Shown here one piece after another: positions 11,701 to 23,143 of a stretch of DNA of 64,000 bases. The DNA is from Dendrolimus kikuchii (Eukaryota > Arthropoda > Insecta > Lepidoptera > Lasiocampidae). The DNA is taken from NCBI GenBank assembly GCA_019925095.2, contig CM034402.1, positions 13,651,501-13,715,500 on the forward strand, read 5' to 3'. A model generated the notes under the pieces. It was not told where the DNA came from, did no database searches, and saw nothing but the letters and a program-made list of their open reading frames with translations. The translations under genes and the position numbers were made by a program. How positions within the stretch are numbered: position 1 is the stretch's first letter; the number at the start of each line of letters is the position of its first letter.

Positions 11701-12723
11701 GTATGTATATCTAATTAATCTGTGTACCTATAAACTTCCGTTTTTATTCTGTACAATCCCTTTACTGTCTTTATTAATAACATAACTAATATTTTTATAA
11801 ATGCTAAACCTTCAATTATATTTGATTAGTAGGACAAGCTATGCTATAGTTGGTTTATTTTTGTAGCCATACAATGACTTTAATCATCATATTATTATAT
11901 CGCTACAAAATAAAAAATGTTTGGATTTCTTAATATCTAAAACAATTTCACAATTTGTCAATCACTGTGCTAACACAATATAGTAAATACACAGGCTAAG
12001 TAATAATTTATAATAAATTCTTTATAAGTACTGTTATAATTATATGGTGTACCTACACACACTTATTAGAAATCCATCCCTGATAGATCAAATTACAATG
12101 AAAATGTCATTTCAATGTAAAATAAAACTATCAAAAAAAGTTTCAGCCAGCATTTTAAACAACGCATTACAATTAAAGTTATAGTTATAATTAAAGGTAT
12201 TTATTATTCAATCGTCAGGCAATTATGTCTACTGCTAGACATATACTTTTATACTCCAAGGCAATAAGGCGTTAAAATGTAATTAGACAGAAAGTGTTCA
12301 AAACTAAATAATAAATCGAGTAATTTTCATAGCTTATATATTTTTACCGAACAGACAAAAGTTAATTGCCAATTTATTTTTTATTGATTACACTGAGGTA
12401 AGAACTATCACGTACAGCGCTACGCCTCTACGAGGTTACGAGGCTACGAGCGCTACGTGATACGACGCTTCAATTGAGAAAGTAACGCTTTAATAGGAAT
12501 CGTGAATCATCTGTAATTTATTACGTATCTACAATTCCTGAAATCTCTAAGCGTAACTTGCTTAGAACTAGGAGATATTCAATATGTGAGTTCGTATGTT
12601 TGTCTGCCGATTACATTCCTCCTTTTTATAGATTACCTAAAATCTATGCGATTAATATCAACACCTCAATGCTAAAGTCGGGCCTTTCCATTTTAACCAC
12701 GTCTGTAAAGCTAGAAAGGTCAA

Positions 12724-13660
12724 GTCGGCAGAATCACTCGTTTTATATATCAAAATTTAGTGCTCATTTAGTGCTGATAACAGACATTTAGTGCTGTGAT
12801 AGGTGGACTAAAAACGAGAACACTGCTAACTTTTAATTAAGCTAGCAGTGTACTATCCGTGACCGTCGTGACTGTCGGCAGAATCACTCGTTTTATATAT
12901 CAAAATTTAGTGCTCATTTAGTGCTAATTTAGTGCTGATAACAGATATTTGGTGCTGTGATAGGTGGACTAAAAATGAGAACACTGCTAACTTTTCATTA
13001 AGCTAGCAGTGTACTATCCGTGACCGTCGTGACTGTCGGCAGAATCACTCGTTATATATCAAAATTTAGTGCTCATTTAGTGCTCATTTAGTGCTCATTT
13101 AGTGCTAATTTAGTGCTGATAACAGATATTTGGTGCTGTCATAGGTGGACTAAAAATGAGAACACTGCTAACTTTTCATTAAGCTAGCAGTGTACTATCC
13201 GTGACCGTCGGCAGAATCACTCGTTTTATATATCAAAATTTAGTGCTCATTTAGTGAATTTAGTGCTGATAACAGATATTTGGTGCTGTGATAGGTGGAC
13301 TAAAAATGAGAACACTGCTAACTTTTCATTAAGCTAGCAGTGTACTATCCGTGACCGTCGTGACTGTCGGCAGAATCACTCGTTTTATATATCAAAATTT
13401 AGTGCTCATTTAGTGCTAATTTAGTGCTGATAACAGATATTTGGTGCTGTCATAGGTGGACTAAAAATGAGAACACTGCTAACTTTTCATTAAGCTAGCA
13501 GTGTACTATCCGTGACCGTCGGCAGAATCACTCGTTTTATATATCAAAATTTAGTGCTCATTTAGTGAATTTAGTGCTGATAACAGATATTTGGTGCTGT
13601 GATAGGTGGACTAAAAATGAGAACACTGCTAACTTTTCATTAAGCTAGCAGTGTACTATT
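12724..13660. repeat. Tandem array of six 150-172 bp subterminal units
   Basis: Units start with 'gtcggcagaatcactcg' at 12724, 12874, 13035, 13207, 13366 and 13518. Each contains runs of 'tttagtgct', then 'ggtggactaaaaa' and a hairpin built on 'acactgcta' and 'tagcagtgt'. Unit length varies with the number of 'catttagtgct' steps (one to three). Units 3 and 5 share 'gctgtcatagg'; units 4 and 6 share 'gctcatttagtgaattt', so the last four units form two copies of a two-unit block. Confidence 0.92.
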
Positions 13661-13734
13661 GAATATAATTCAATCAGAATATTATAATATGTTTATAATA
13701 GTATTTAATTTCCAAGTTTTTGTTTGTAGATTAA

Positions 13735-13777
13735 AAATAAAAATCATGAAATCCGCCGTATTTCATGATTTTTATTT
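13735..13777. repeat. Perfect 18-bp inverted repeat inside the hAT-like element
   Basis: 'aaataaaaatcatgaaat' (13735-13752) and its exact complement (13760-13777) surround the 7-base loop 'ccgccgt'. It sits just inside the left array of the element. Confidence 0.9.
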
Positions 13778-14301
13778 TAGGCACTAGATTTTTATTTTAG
13801 GCCTAGGCACTTAAAATTGCACTTATGTTTTTGAGCTCTTCGGGCTCAAAAGTCTGATACGGGTTTCATAGAACACTATTTTTTGAATTTTCAAACCGCA
13901 ATAACTTTTGAATAAATAAACCGATTTTCACGCGGTTAGCGGCGTTCGACGAAATTTTTTGAGCCGCGAGTTTTTTTGATATTTCTCAAAATCTGTCGGT
14001 CCGAATCGGCTCAAATTCACAAAAAATCTAAGTTTGGCCGAGCCCTTTTGAATGCGCGAATAAAAACGCGATAAAATCGATTAAACCGTTCAAAAGTAAT
14101 AAGCAGTTGACATACACACACATACAGACATAGTGACAACATCGCAGGAGTAGTCCGGGAATCTTCTTGTGACCTCAAAACGTCGAGATCTGATGAAAAC
14201 TCGATTTTTGCAAAATTGAGTAAAATCATTAACTTTCCGATTTTCGAAAATCTTCGAGTTTCTTAGAGAGATTTTTTTTTTAAATCCTTTGCTACAACAA
14301 C

Positions 14302-14650
14302 AGCACTAATTGAGCACTGAATAGTAACGTCTTTAAATTCCATTAGTTTCCGTTTTAAAGTCTTCTTCTAGCTCTTCCGACTGCTGGCGTCGTTATACTA
14401 GCAGTAGTAGATTTAAAAAATTAAAGAAATTTTTTTTTTCAAAAATGTTTTGCTGTACTGGCAGCACTAATTGAGCACTAATTAGTAACTCTATTCAATT
14501 TCACCAATACCGATTTTAAAGTCATCTAGCTCTATGATTGCTCGTGTTGTTATGTCAGCAGTAATCTATACTTAAAAATTGAAAAAAACAAAATTTCGAT
14601 GAATCTGTTTGCTTGTACGGGCAGCACTAATTGAGCACTAAATTATTAGC
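14302..14650. repeat. Three spaced AGCACTAA blocks in the right arm
   Basis: 'agcactaattgagcact' occurs at 14302, 14463 and 14623, with spacings of 161 and 160 bp. The sequence between is a diverged direct repeat that includes 'ccgttttaaagtc' and 'cgattttaaagtc' and a 'tagctct' piece. This is the opposite orientation of the left-arm 'ttagtgct' runs, as expected for subterminal sites on the other end. Confidence 0.85.
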
Positions 14651-15344
14651 TGATGTGCCTCTCTCTCCAACTGTCTCATAGCGCGGTCACGAATAGTAGA
14701 CTGCTAGCTTAATTAAAAGTTAGCAGTGTTCTCGTTTTTAGTCCACCTATCACAGCACTAAATGTCTGTTATTAGCACTAAATTAGCACTAAATGAGCAC
14801 TAAATTTTGATATATAAAACGAGTGATTCTGCCGACTTGACCTTTCTAGCTTTACAGACGTATTTTAACGGAACAGAGAAAATATCATCTATATCAATCC
14901 AAGGCTCGTGTGCGCATTGTGTTAATCGGTAATCTCGTTGTAATAAGATGCACTAGGTCAGATAAAAATAAGCAATGCATATTATGGCTAGGACACGAAT
15001 CCACGGCATTGAAAAGACACGAGGCTGAATTAGCCTCTAAGTTACCACGCCTTTCTGTGCATATATTTCTTTAAAATCGTAACATTACTTGAATTTGGTT
15101 TATAAAACTAACCTGATATTCATTCATTATTTACCTGAAAAGTTATACTAGGAAGAGATATTATTCTTTTGAAAGTTGAACCTGTAATACTGCTTCATTT
15201 ATACACTTATTGTATTAAATCGGTCTTCTTTGTACCTTGTAAACTTAACGTCTTCATTTCTTTGTTACAATATAAAAAGGCCTTTTATTGTTAGGTCCTT
15301 TGTTCTGTACTTTCATTTATTTTTATTATTTTTCCAAATTATGC

Positions 15345-15399
15345 TTTTATGTCCATCTAATTTAATTAACTTAATTAATTAAATTAGATGGACATAAAA
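15345..15399. repeat. Perfect 24-bp-stem hairpin
   Basis: The arm 15345-15368, starting 'ttttatgtccatctaattta', is exactly complementary to 15376-15399, with a 7-base loop 'acttaat'. It lies in a dpr intron and no element ends are obvious around it. Confidence 0.93.
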
Positions 15400-15953
15400 A
15401 AATATATTTAGAACTTACACACTTACATTTAAACCTGAATTTATTCATACGCCTTATATCAGTTCTACTACAATTGCCGTTGATAAAATAAGACTTTTAT
15501 AGAGATTTTATGAATAAAAAATAAATAAATAAGGAATATGCAAGAATGTATCTTCAACCCGGTTCCTTTTCTATATGACTATGAAGAAGAAGACTGACTA
15601 CAGGGGGACCGTGCAATTCAATGCAGACAATCGGTTTTGGCTCATAATTGATTACCTTTGTATTGGCACACTATATTTTTTATATATTATGATCAAGTGA
15701 TGGATTTAGAATAGAAAATAATACGGTTTATTGTATACACTGAAACAGACAAATCATTAAAGAAAATATTTCGTGTTCTTCATAGTAATTAATTATGTAC
15801 AACAACAATTTCTGATATTACTCGACCATAATATTGTTTATTATTATCATGTAATTAAATTGCTCTAAGTATATTTAATTACAGAGATATGAAATAATCT
15901 CACATTTACTTGATTAATATTTTGTACGAATGTTGTTTCGTGTTTATTATACC

Positions 15954-16755
15954 ACTAGCTGTGCCCGCGACGTCGTTCGCGTGGAATTTGCTTTGAAACC
16001 CCTCCGATTTTGAAACATTCTTCATTGATGCTCCGCTCCTATTGGTCTTAGCGTGATGATATATAGCCTATAGCCTTCCTCGATAAATGGGCTATCCAAC
16101 ACTGAAAGAATTTTTCAAATCAGACCTCATCATTTTTCAAATCAGACATCAGTAGTTCCTGAGATTAGCGCGTTCAATCAAACAATATTAGTATATTTGG
16201 CTACAACACTAATACTTACATTTTAAATATCGCGATATCTTTTGAATGAAATGTCCGAATTGAATAATTCAAAAAGTTCTAGAAAGGTATTGAATTCGTC
16301 TTGAATATGGAGTAATTTATTTTGATAAGGATTAATACCAAGGTACAAAATAAAGAGTTTTCGAAGCGACGGCATTTTAATTATTTCAAAAAATAAAAGA
16401 AAACACTTATTGTAAGATAACTACAATAGTTAGACATATGGTTACGCGATATTTTTTGTAGCCAATTATATGGTCTGCAAAGTGGTAGTACATTGTTTTG
16501 TTCTATAATCAATAGTTTTCGCAGCGCACGCCGTGTAAGAATTTTTTCAGGTCATTTTTTACACCTTGGGTTACATAATTGGACTTTTAGTAAGGAACCC
16601 TAATTTTTTTGAAAATATAATATATCCTACTGCCTTCCTCGATAAATGTACTATTCAACACTAAAAGATTTTTTCAAATCGGACCAGCGGTTCCTGAGAT
16701 TAGCGCGTTTAAACAAACAAACAAACTCTTCAGCTTTATAATATTAGTATAGATT
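15954..16755 (+). repeat. Repeat family C (composite)
   Basis: It opens 'ctagctgtgcccgcgacgtc' and contains the block 'ccttcctcgataaatg' to 'gttcctgagattagcgcg' twice (16075-16170 and 16630-16710). It ends 'ataatattagtatagatta'. This arrangement is familiar from lepidopteran interspersed repeats. The doubled block suggests one copy inserted in, or duplicated within, another. Confidence 0.65.
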
Positions 16756-16827
16756 ATGTAAGCCTAATGCCGCTAAATGGTTCTCTCGTTTTCATGCCTT
16801 ATATTACTTACAAAGACTGTGTGGAAT

Positions 16828-17145
16828 AATCTATACATATAATAAAATTGTAGAGGTCGTATTTTTGTACAATGAAGAAAAATGCTAAAAACCGAGTCAG
16901 GGAGATGTAAGAAGTGAAATAGAACTAATTTAGATTTTTTTTTGTTTCTCTGTGTGTCTGTTTGTCTGTCTGTTTGTACCGGCTAATCTCCGAAACGACT
17001 GGACCGATATAAATGTAATTTTGTATGGTGGTAGCTTATATCCCTGGTCAACATATAGGATACTTCTGATCCCGAAAAATTAAAGAGTTCCCGTGGGATA
17101 GTTAAAAAACTACACCACGCGGACGAAGTCGCGGGCATCAGCTAG
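16828..17145 (-). repeat. Repeat family B, copy 1 (minus orientation)
   Basis: Read on the minus strand it starts 'ctagctgatgcccgcgactt', passes 'tttaactatcccacgggaac', and ends near 'aattttattatatgt'. It is nearly the same length and sequence as 22809-23143, which lies on the other strand. Probably a SINE-like or other non-autonomous element. Confidence 0.85.
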
Positions 17146-17419
17146 TTAGTAAATATATCAAATATGCGTCATTACTGATTTGCTCTTAAAAATGCTGAAC
17201 AATTATATCTATACGTTTTTGTGACGATTTTCATTTTAATTTTGAAACATACAACATGTCATAAAATCTTAACAAGCAAATATTCATTCGCGTGAAGTCG
17301 TCACGTGAATAGATTGTAAGTACGGTTACGTTCAGTAAATTACTTTATATGTATAAGCCATAAAAAACCAAGCCGATTATATTAATTTATACTCTCAAGT
17401 TCTATCTACACAGGAAAAA

Positions 17420-17860
17420 ATCTTTTTTTATTTTTCCTTGTAGGTAAACGGAGTGAGAGTTCCTGTGGCCCACTTTCTCACTTTCTGTATCCCATGCCCC
17501 TTATTATCCAAAGCCCCTATCTCATACCTCTATTCAATCCCTCCTATATCATACTCCACATTCCATCCCTTCGATCCCATCACGTTATCATGATTCCTGG
17601 GCTGACGTCTATAGGCGACGTATAAACCCTTATCATCAAGTGGACCGTCAAATTCAAATTCAAAAGTTTTTATTGAAAATATGTTCCACTGGAGAACACT
17701 TTTTGAATGTCATACATATAGGTTAAAATTTAATTTTACTTCCTAGTCTATGTACACCGCTTGGCAACGTGTTATTGCTGTTTAGGAGAAGAAGCGGCAA
17801 GAAACTCCCCAACAACAGGTCTAGCTAAAAATTGTTTTTCTTTATATTTCTTATTCTATT
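17420..17860. repeat. Two abutting retroelement-derived pieces
   Basis: 17430-17650 is a C-rich stretch ending 'aagtggaccgtca'; it is similar in style to the 3' UTR-like block at 32470-33212. 17650-17860 starts 'caaattcaaattcaaaagtt' and includes 'gagaagaagcggcaagaaac', a string I recall from repeats of many Lepidoptera. Neither codes for protein. Confidence 0.5.
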
Positions 17861-18189
17861 TATATCTCGAGTTCTTTTTTTTATAAGTTTTATACAGTAG
17901 TATGTTACAGAATGACTTTTGAAGGATTAATAGAGTTGTAGCAAACAGTGCATATTCAATGAGACAGAGACACAATAAAAGTAAAGAAAAATATTATTAT
18001 AGTTATAATAAAGACATGACGTACTAAATTTTTCTGGACATCTGCCTGTTTATAGCACTCCGAGTGAACCGCGGAAGGGGAATTCACTCCATAGTTTACA
18101 CAATAAGAGAGCAAGCGGCATGTATTTACAATGTGTCTATCAAGTGTGGATGTAATAGTAATAATTTTATTTTCTCTTGTTCTGTGCAG

Positions 18190-18289
18190 TGTCAAAAGCG
18201 GAGATATTATCAGGGCCTGAGCTATTCGTGAGGGCCGGCTCGGACATCAATCTCACTTGTGTCGCGAAATACGCCCCCGACCCGCCAAG
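18190..18289 (+). CDS. dpr: dpr-family Ig protein, exon starting Ig domain 2
   Basis: This 100-bp exon encodes the linker and first half of the second Ig domain: 'SKAEILSGPELFVRAGSD' followed by 'INLTCVAKYAPDPP'. The cysteine in NLTC is the first of the domain's disulphide pair, and NLT is an N-glycosylation sequon. Dpr proteins usually have a similar K/R-A-x-I-L-G/S-x-P/A-x-L string followed by 'GS(D/T)INLTC'. The acceptor is 'ctgtgcag' at 18189; the donor is 'gtaagc' at 18290. The exon enters at phase 1 and leaves two bases ('ag') that combine with the next exon to give serine. Confidence 0.9.
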
Positions 18290-18997
18290 GTAAGCATCGA
18301 TCAATTCACGTACACGGGCCCCGAAACAAGAGGGTTAAAATACATAAAAGACAAATTATGCGCGAGGCATGAAAATGGAAATTAAACAGAAATATTGGTT
18401 TTTAATTTAGTACAATCGCTTAATCTAAAGTGGTTTCATGTTGAAAGTCTGGATATAGTGCTAAAAAGAATTAACATAACTAGTATTACCCTATAAAGTT
18501 CCTTCAGCATAGAGCATTGTAAAATACATAGAATGCTTGAAGATAAATATCTTAAAGATGGATAAAAATTCACAAAAAGGAAACACTATATTATTATAAG
18601 TCCACGGCTACATCTGTAATATTAGATCTGTGCGAGCATCGTTATTTTGCATGAGTAATATACATTCAGAATTTTTTGATTTTAAGGTATGGACTTGACG
18701 AGTCCTCTTTATGTCAGTATAGATGATCGCAGCGTCTGGTTGAAAGTAACCTATCTGTTTTATAAGTTTTGTGAAATTTGAACGTAGAAGGCTAGCAACT
18801 AAATACATTCCTGTGTGTAAAATCTAATTATCTGAATAAATTTTCAATGGCCAGCGTTTAAATTTATCGATGAAAATAATCACGGATGAAATAGGGAAAT
18901 CTAATAAAAATACATATGAACAATTGAATAACAGAAATAGTACCTACTTAATTTTATTAACATTTAATATAAACAGCGTTTAAATATTTATGTATCA

Positions 18998-19290
18998 CTA
19001 GGATATACCCGCGACTTCGTCCACGCTTGAGAACAATTCCCGCGGGATCCCCGGAATAAAAAGTAGCGCAGATTTTAAGTCTAAAAATTTTCTGTCGATC
19101 AGCAATAACCGAATTGAAATCGGCACAGTAGTTTTTACGTGAATCTCGAACAAACAGATAAACATACAAGAAATCAAAAAAAAAATTGCATCGTTTTGTC
19201 CATCGTTTATATACTTAGTGTATTCCAGTTGTTTTTTTTTAATAGCTTCAATGTACAGACACGGCATATATATAATTTTATAATATTATA
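18998..19290 (-). repeat. Repeat family A, copy 2 (minus orientation)
   Basis: In reverse orientation to 7679-8065: it begins 'ctaggatatacccgcgactt' and ends with 'cacggcatat' and 'ttataatattatag'. The open frames across it on the minus strand are by-products; no protein is supported. Confidence 0.85.
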
Positions 19291-19821
19291 GATATGAGTT
19301 TGAACTGTAATAATTTGGGTCAAGCCATCAACCATACACTATAACAATAAACAGGCTGATAATCACACACATTGTATATTCCAAGCTAAGCAAGCGTCAC
19401 CTGTGTTATGAATAACATGCAACTGAGTACTATGAATCTGTTGGCTTACACCCAAACGGCTTCCTCGTTCCATTTCGTTCTTTAAAAAGAAGAAAAAAAA
19501 ACAAAGATTTATTTATAACAATAACATAGTTTATTTAAAACAAAAATAAATAGAACATACATTGTAAAATGCACTTAAATTTGAAAAACTAAAACAAAAA
19601 CGAACGACGAAATACGTTTGAGAGTAAGGCTTCTGATTCCAGATACCTAGACCTGAACAACTAAAGAATACGAAGGCTCTCCTGTCAGTAATCAAATCTT
19701 ATTCTAGAATACTTTATCATTCACACCACAAGTCATATTATTATTAGGTATATTTTGATACTTTTTTATTACCTTTACAAAAGCGTAAGACTACAATATA
19801 ACTGAATGAACTTAAAAGTTT

Positions 19822-19975
19822 AAAAACTACGTTTTAACGGTTTTAAGCGTGATAGTTTATTAGATTTTTATTCCGACGTTTCGGTGACTTACAGTATAAA
19901 AATCAAATAAAACACCGCGTTTAAAACCATTAAAAAGTATTTTCATTATGTGTACTGGTCGCGAAAACTTAAGAA
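19822..19975 (-). repeat. Repeat family H, copy 1
   Basis: Contains 'actacgttttaacggtttta', an internal 'attccgacgtttcgg', and ends 'cgcgaaaacttaag'. The same two end pieces, brought together by internal deletion and in the other orientation, occur at 49115-49210 and 50775-50860. Confidence 0.75.
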
Positions 19976-20829
19976 ACTACTACAAAACTTCATATAATCT
20001 TTCATTCAATTCATACATATCTATGCATCTTTATTGACCAAAAACAAACCATATAGGGACATAAAATCGTATTAACGTATAAAGAGTCTTTTTTATGCGT
20101 CAGCGGTTTGGTAAAAGTACATATATTTATAAAACAAAAGGAAGTAAGATAAGATCTTTGTCACTTGGAACTGTGCCCAGAAGGCTGTAAGTTGAGTTGC
20201 TTGAGATACCAAGCTAAGGCTTCCTACATACGCCAGCCGCGCCACAATGGCTTGGGTTAGATTTTCCGATAGATTGAAAATCTTTTCACTCGCTCAATAT
20301 TTCACGATGAATTCCTTATGTATACATTACAAGTAATGCGATACTATAGTTCTATATATAATTTATACACTAAGGATTTTCACTTCGCTTACTTGCGACT
20401 CGTCAATTCCGTATTTTGTAGAAATTATGATATTTTTCAAGGAGATGAGTAACCTGTACTCATTTACATTATCTATATGGCATGTATGTATGTATGTACA
20501 GCACTTAGCACATCGGGACAAAGAGTGACAGACATATTGCTAATATGGGTTTTGCAGTCATTTATGTCTGTATTTAGTGTCATCGAATGACAGCGATAAA
20601 AGATATATCGCTCTACAAAATCGAAGATAGCTGACCTTAGCCGTATATTTCAGTCTTTATACTGATGTCAGTACAAGTGTTGAGTATTGCACTAAATTCT
20701 CTAGAAATTGTTTTGTATAGATACAAGCCCGTTAAGAAAAAAAAACTTGCAAACACACAGACTAGCATTCACATGTATATATTAAGAGTCGATGGTTCTC
20801 ACTTTTTTCTTACTTTGGTCATATTTCCT

Positions 20830-21015
20830 AATTTCTATTATCGGCGCTACGATATCGGGTTTTTCAAAAAGGATGTAATAAAATACCTTCGGGGCGGGCA
20901 GCGCATTGTCGACATTCTTGGTGTTGCAAACGTCCTTAGGCGAAAATAACAGTCTTCCATCAGGCGATCCGTCTGTCTGTCTTCTATACTCGCAACTATA
21001 AAAAAGAGTTTTCCT
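20830..21015 (-). repeat. Repeat family E-prime fragment
   Basis: On the minus strand this reads 'ggtgttgcaaacg'-type sequence in the order of the pieces at 54073-54420 and 59630-59905, including the 'gacagac' run, 'ggcgatccgtctgtctgtc' on +, and the 'gcgcattgtcgac' block. The 90-94 codon frames over it are not genes. Confidence 0.65.
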
Positions 21016-21639
21016 AAGTAAACTGCTTTTTCCAAAATTCACTTTGTCATTCAATATTCATGTCGACCTAAATTTAAAGCCAATCTAATACTTAGTACGT
21101 GCTTAAAAAGTAACTTTGAAGTTCATACGGAAACACAGCGCTAACAAAGATTAACTACTCTAAACTCTTATTAGAGACTGAAGTAGGATGTCCCTAATCT
21201 CTAATTTTGAGTAATAAAAACGTAAGTGGCACTTTACTCACCCTCTTTTATTAGCACTTTTCCTACGATGTTTAGTGACGCTGCTCCCAACGAACATTCC
21301 GTGGTGTTTATTTCGTACCCGGAAAATCACCTACATTCATTTTGCACCTTTAAAAACCAGAAACTACTAACTAGTTCCAATTATTTACAAAAATAAAAAA
21401 ATGACCATATTATGTATACTGTTAGTGCGGGATTTATTTAAAGAATCACGTAGAACTTTGAGAACAGTTTTCTTCGAATTCAGAACGAAGAATGTCCGAT
21501 TCACAGCTGGTTTGCAGTATGTGTACAACGTTGACAGATTAAAACAAACGTACCTTTATTATTTTAAAATATTGTTACAACTTAGGTTCCGACAAAAACA
21601 AATTCCACCTGCATATCTGTAAAACACAGTTTATTACCT

Positions 21640-22075
21640 GTCGGCATTTGAACTGATTGTAATTCTTTTATGATCATCTTCTTTTGTTTACTTATTTATT
21701 GGCATACGTTTCCAGAGAACAGCCCATTGTTTTAATGTACTCGTTTATGGCCGCTTGCGGCCGAATCATTAGCCAGGTATTGCAGATTACGTCGACTGCG
21801 GTACGGGAACATTTGTATTTGTGAGGTATAAAACGATGGCCTGATGGGTAGAGGGGGCAGTCGTGCGAGAGCCACGATCAAGGCGAGACGGGTGTACATT
21901 CGGGAATCTGTTAGTCACGGACTTTGGGCGTTTTATTGAATTACGACCTTCTGCATTACATTTGGATTTGTTGTGTTCAGTTATATTTGTGTGTTATACG
22001 TGTTTGTATAGTTCTAATAAACTCTATAATAATTCTAACGGTATTTTAATTATTCGAGTCCCGCAACTCGTAACA
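21640..22075 (+). mobile_element. Possible solo LTR (left end not defined)
   Basis: The order of signals fits the long terminal repeat of a retrotransposon: TATAAA at 21827-21832, a CAGT initiator at 21858 about 30 bp downstream, AATAAA at 22016-22021, and an end 'ccgcaactcgtaaca' at 22075. No primer-binding site or internal coding region follows, hence solo. The left boundary and a target duplication were not found, so it could instead be another promoter-like fragment. Confidence 0.4.
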
Positions 22076-22808
22076 ATATAAAACACTTCTATAATTTTTC
22101 TGATTATTTATTATAATATAATATATAAATATAATTATTACACAAATTATTCATAACAATATATAAATCTTTAACAATAGATGGAGCCACTAATATCAAA
22201 CTGACTAGTGCCGCTCACGAGCATTGAAACAAATATGTATAAGATATAAAGTACTTAAATTTGTATTTCAAATACAATAAAAAAACAACACGAGAAAAGC
22301 TGGTAATGTAAGAGGTCCGTACTCTCAGTAATGTTACGTCAGCGTACGTGACATACGTAATGAGAGAGTGTCACGGTTAGAGCGCTCTGTGAACTACAGA
22401 AGTATGATATTTCTGCCTATTCGCCAACGTAGACGTGTTATAACGAGATTATGAGGATATATTTCAAAAGTATAAACGTTGTGTTCTGTTTATAACCGTG
22501 TGTACATGAAAATCGTATTAGCGTAAAGCTGTTTTGCTTTCCAGGTTCACATACTAGAAAGCGACATCAGATTTTAATAAAATAAGTACGTAAAATTTAC
22601 ATGTTGCGTGATTCTAATGCAAAGGCTTTTTTAATATAAATTTGAGTGTATTAAGAACTAAACTCATAATACAGATATATGAAAATTTAGGGTTAGGTAA
22701 TAATAAATACACATTTAGACTATTATTCATACATAATGCTTTATTGACCTCTTTTTTTTATTAATTAGAGCATTAGTATATGCAGGTACCTACATAAATA
22801 TTTCTGAA

Positions 22809-23143
22809 CTAGCTGATTCCCGCGACTTCGTCCGCGTGGTGCAGTTATTTAACTATCCCACGGGAACTCTTTAATTTTTCGGGATTAAAAGTATCCTATA
22901 TGTTGACCAGGGATATAAGCTACCACCATACAAAATTTCATTTAAATCGGTCCAGTCGTTTCGGAGAATAGCCGGTACAAACAGACAGACAAACAGACGC
23001 GCAGACAAACAGAGAAACAAAAAATTTGAAAAAAATCTAAATTAGTTCTATTTCACTTCTTACATTCCCCTGACTCGGTTTTTAGCATTTTTTTCATTGT
23101 ACAGAAATTCGACCTCTACAATTTTATTATCTGTATCGATTAT
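22809..23143 (+). repeat. Repeat family B, copy 2 (plus orientation)
   Basis: It opens 'ctagctgattcccgcgactt', carries 'cagtcgtttcggagaatagc', a (CAGA)-rich stretch, and 'ctgactcggtttttagcatt', and ends near 'attttattatctgtatcg'. It is the inverted partner of 16828-17145; the pair flanks dpr exon 2. Confidence 0.87.

Larger units (their letters stand above)
12698..14861. mobile_element. Non-autonomous hAT-like DNA transposon, 2164 bp
   Basis: An exact 8-bp duplication, 'attttaac', flanks the element (12690-12697 and 14862-14869). The ends are long inverted repeats of about 155 bp, both starting 'acgtctgtaaagctagaaag' and continuing through 'gtcggcagaatcactcg' to 'gctagcag'. The left end has a 'ca' start, as hAT elements often do; the right end lacks the matching base. 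The left arm is expanded into a tandem array (12724-13660). The right arm carries three spaced 'agcactaattgagcact' sites. There is no transposase frame, so it would rely on an enzyme supplied elsewhere. hAT is the best fit from the 8-bp duplication; P or Merlin elements also make 8-bp duplications. Confidence 0.85.
11701..18189 (+). other. dpr intron between visible exons 1 and 2
   Basis: The 6.5-kb intron runs from 'gtatgt' to 'tctgtgcag'. It holds the hAT-like element (12698-14861), a 24-bp-stem hairpin (15345-15399), and repeats at 15954-16755, 16828-17145 and 17420-17860. I see nothing in 11760-12690, except 'ctacgaggttacgaggctac' at about 12427, nor in 14870-15340, 15400-15950 and 17870-18180. 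Confidence 0.85.

Noticed and set aside
12698..13660. CRISPR-like array, because of regular repeats
   Set aside because: Units are contiguous 150-172 bp tandem copies without unique spacers, inside a transposon of an insect genome.
20665..21054. Overlapping 90-94 codon frames on both strands
   Set aside because: They run through family E-prime repeat sequence and match no protein pattern.
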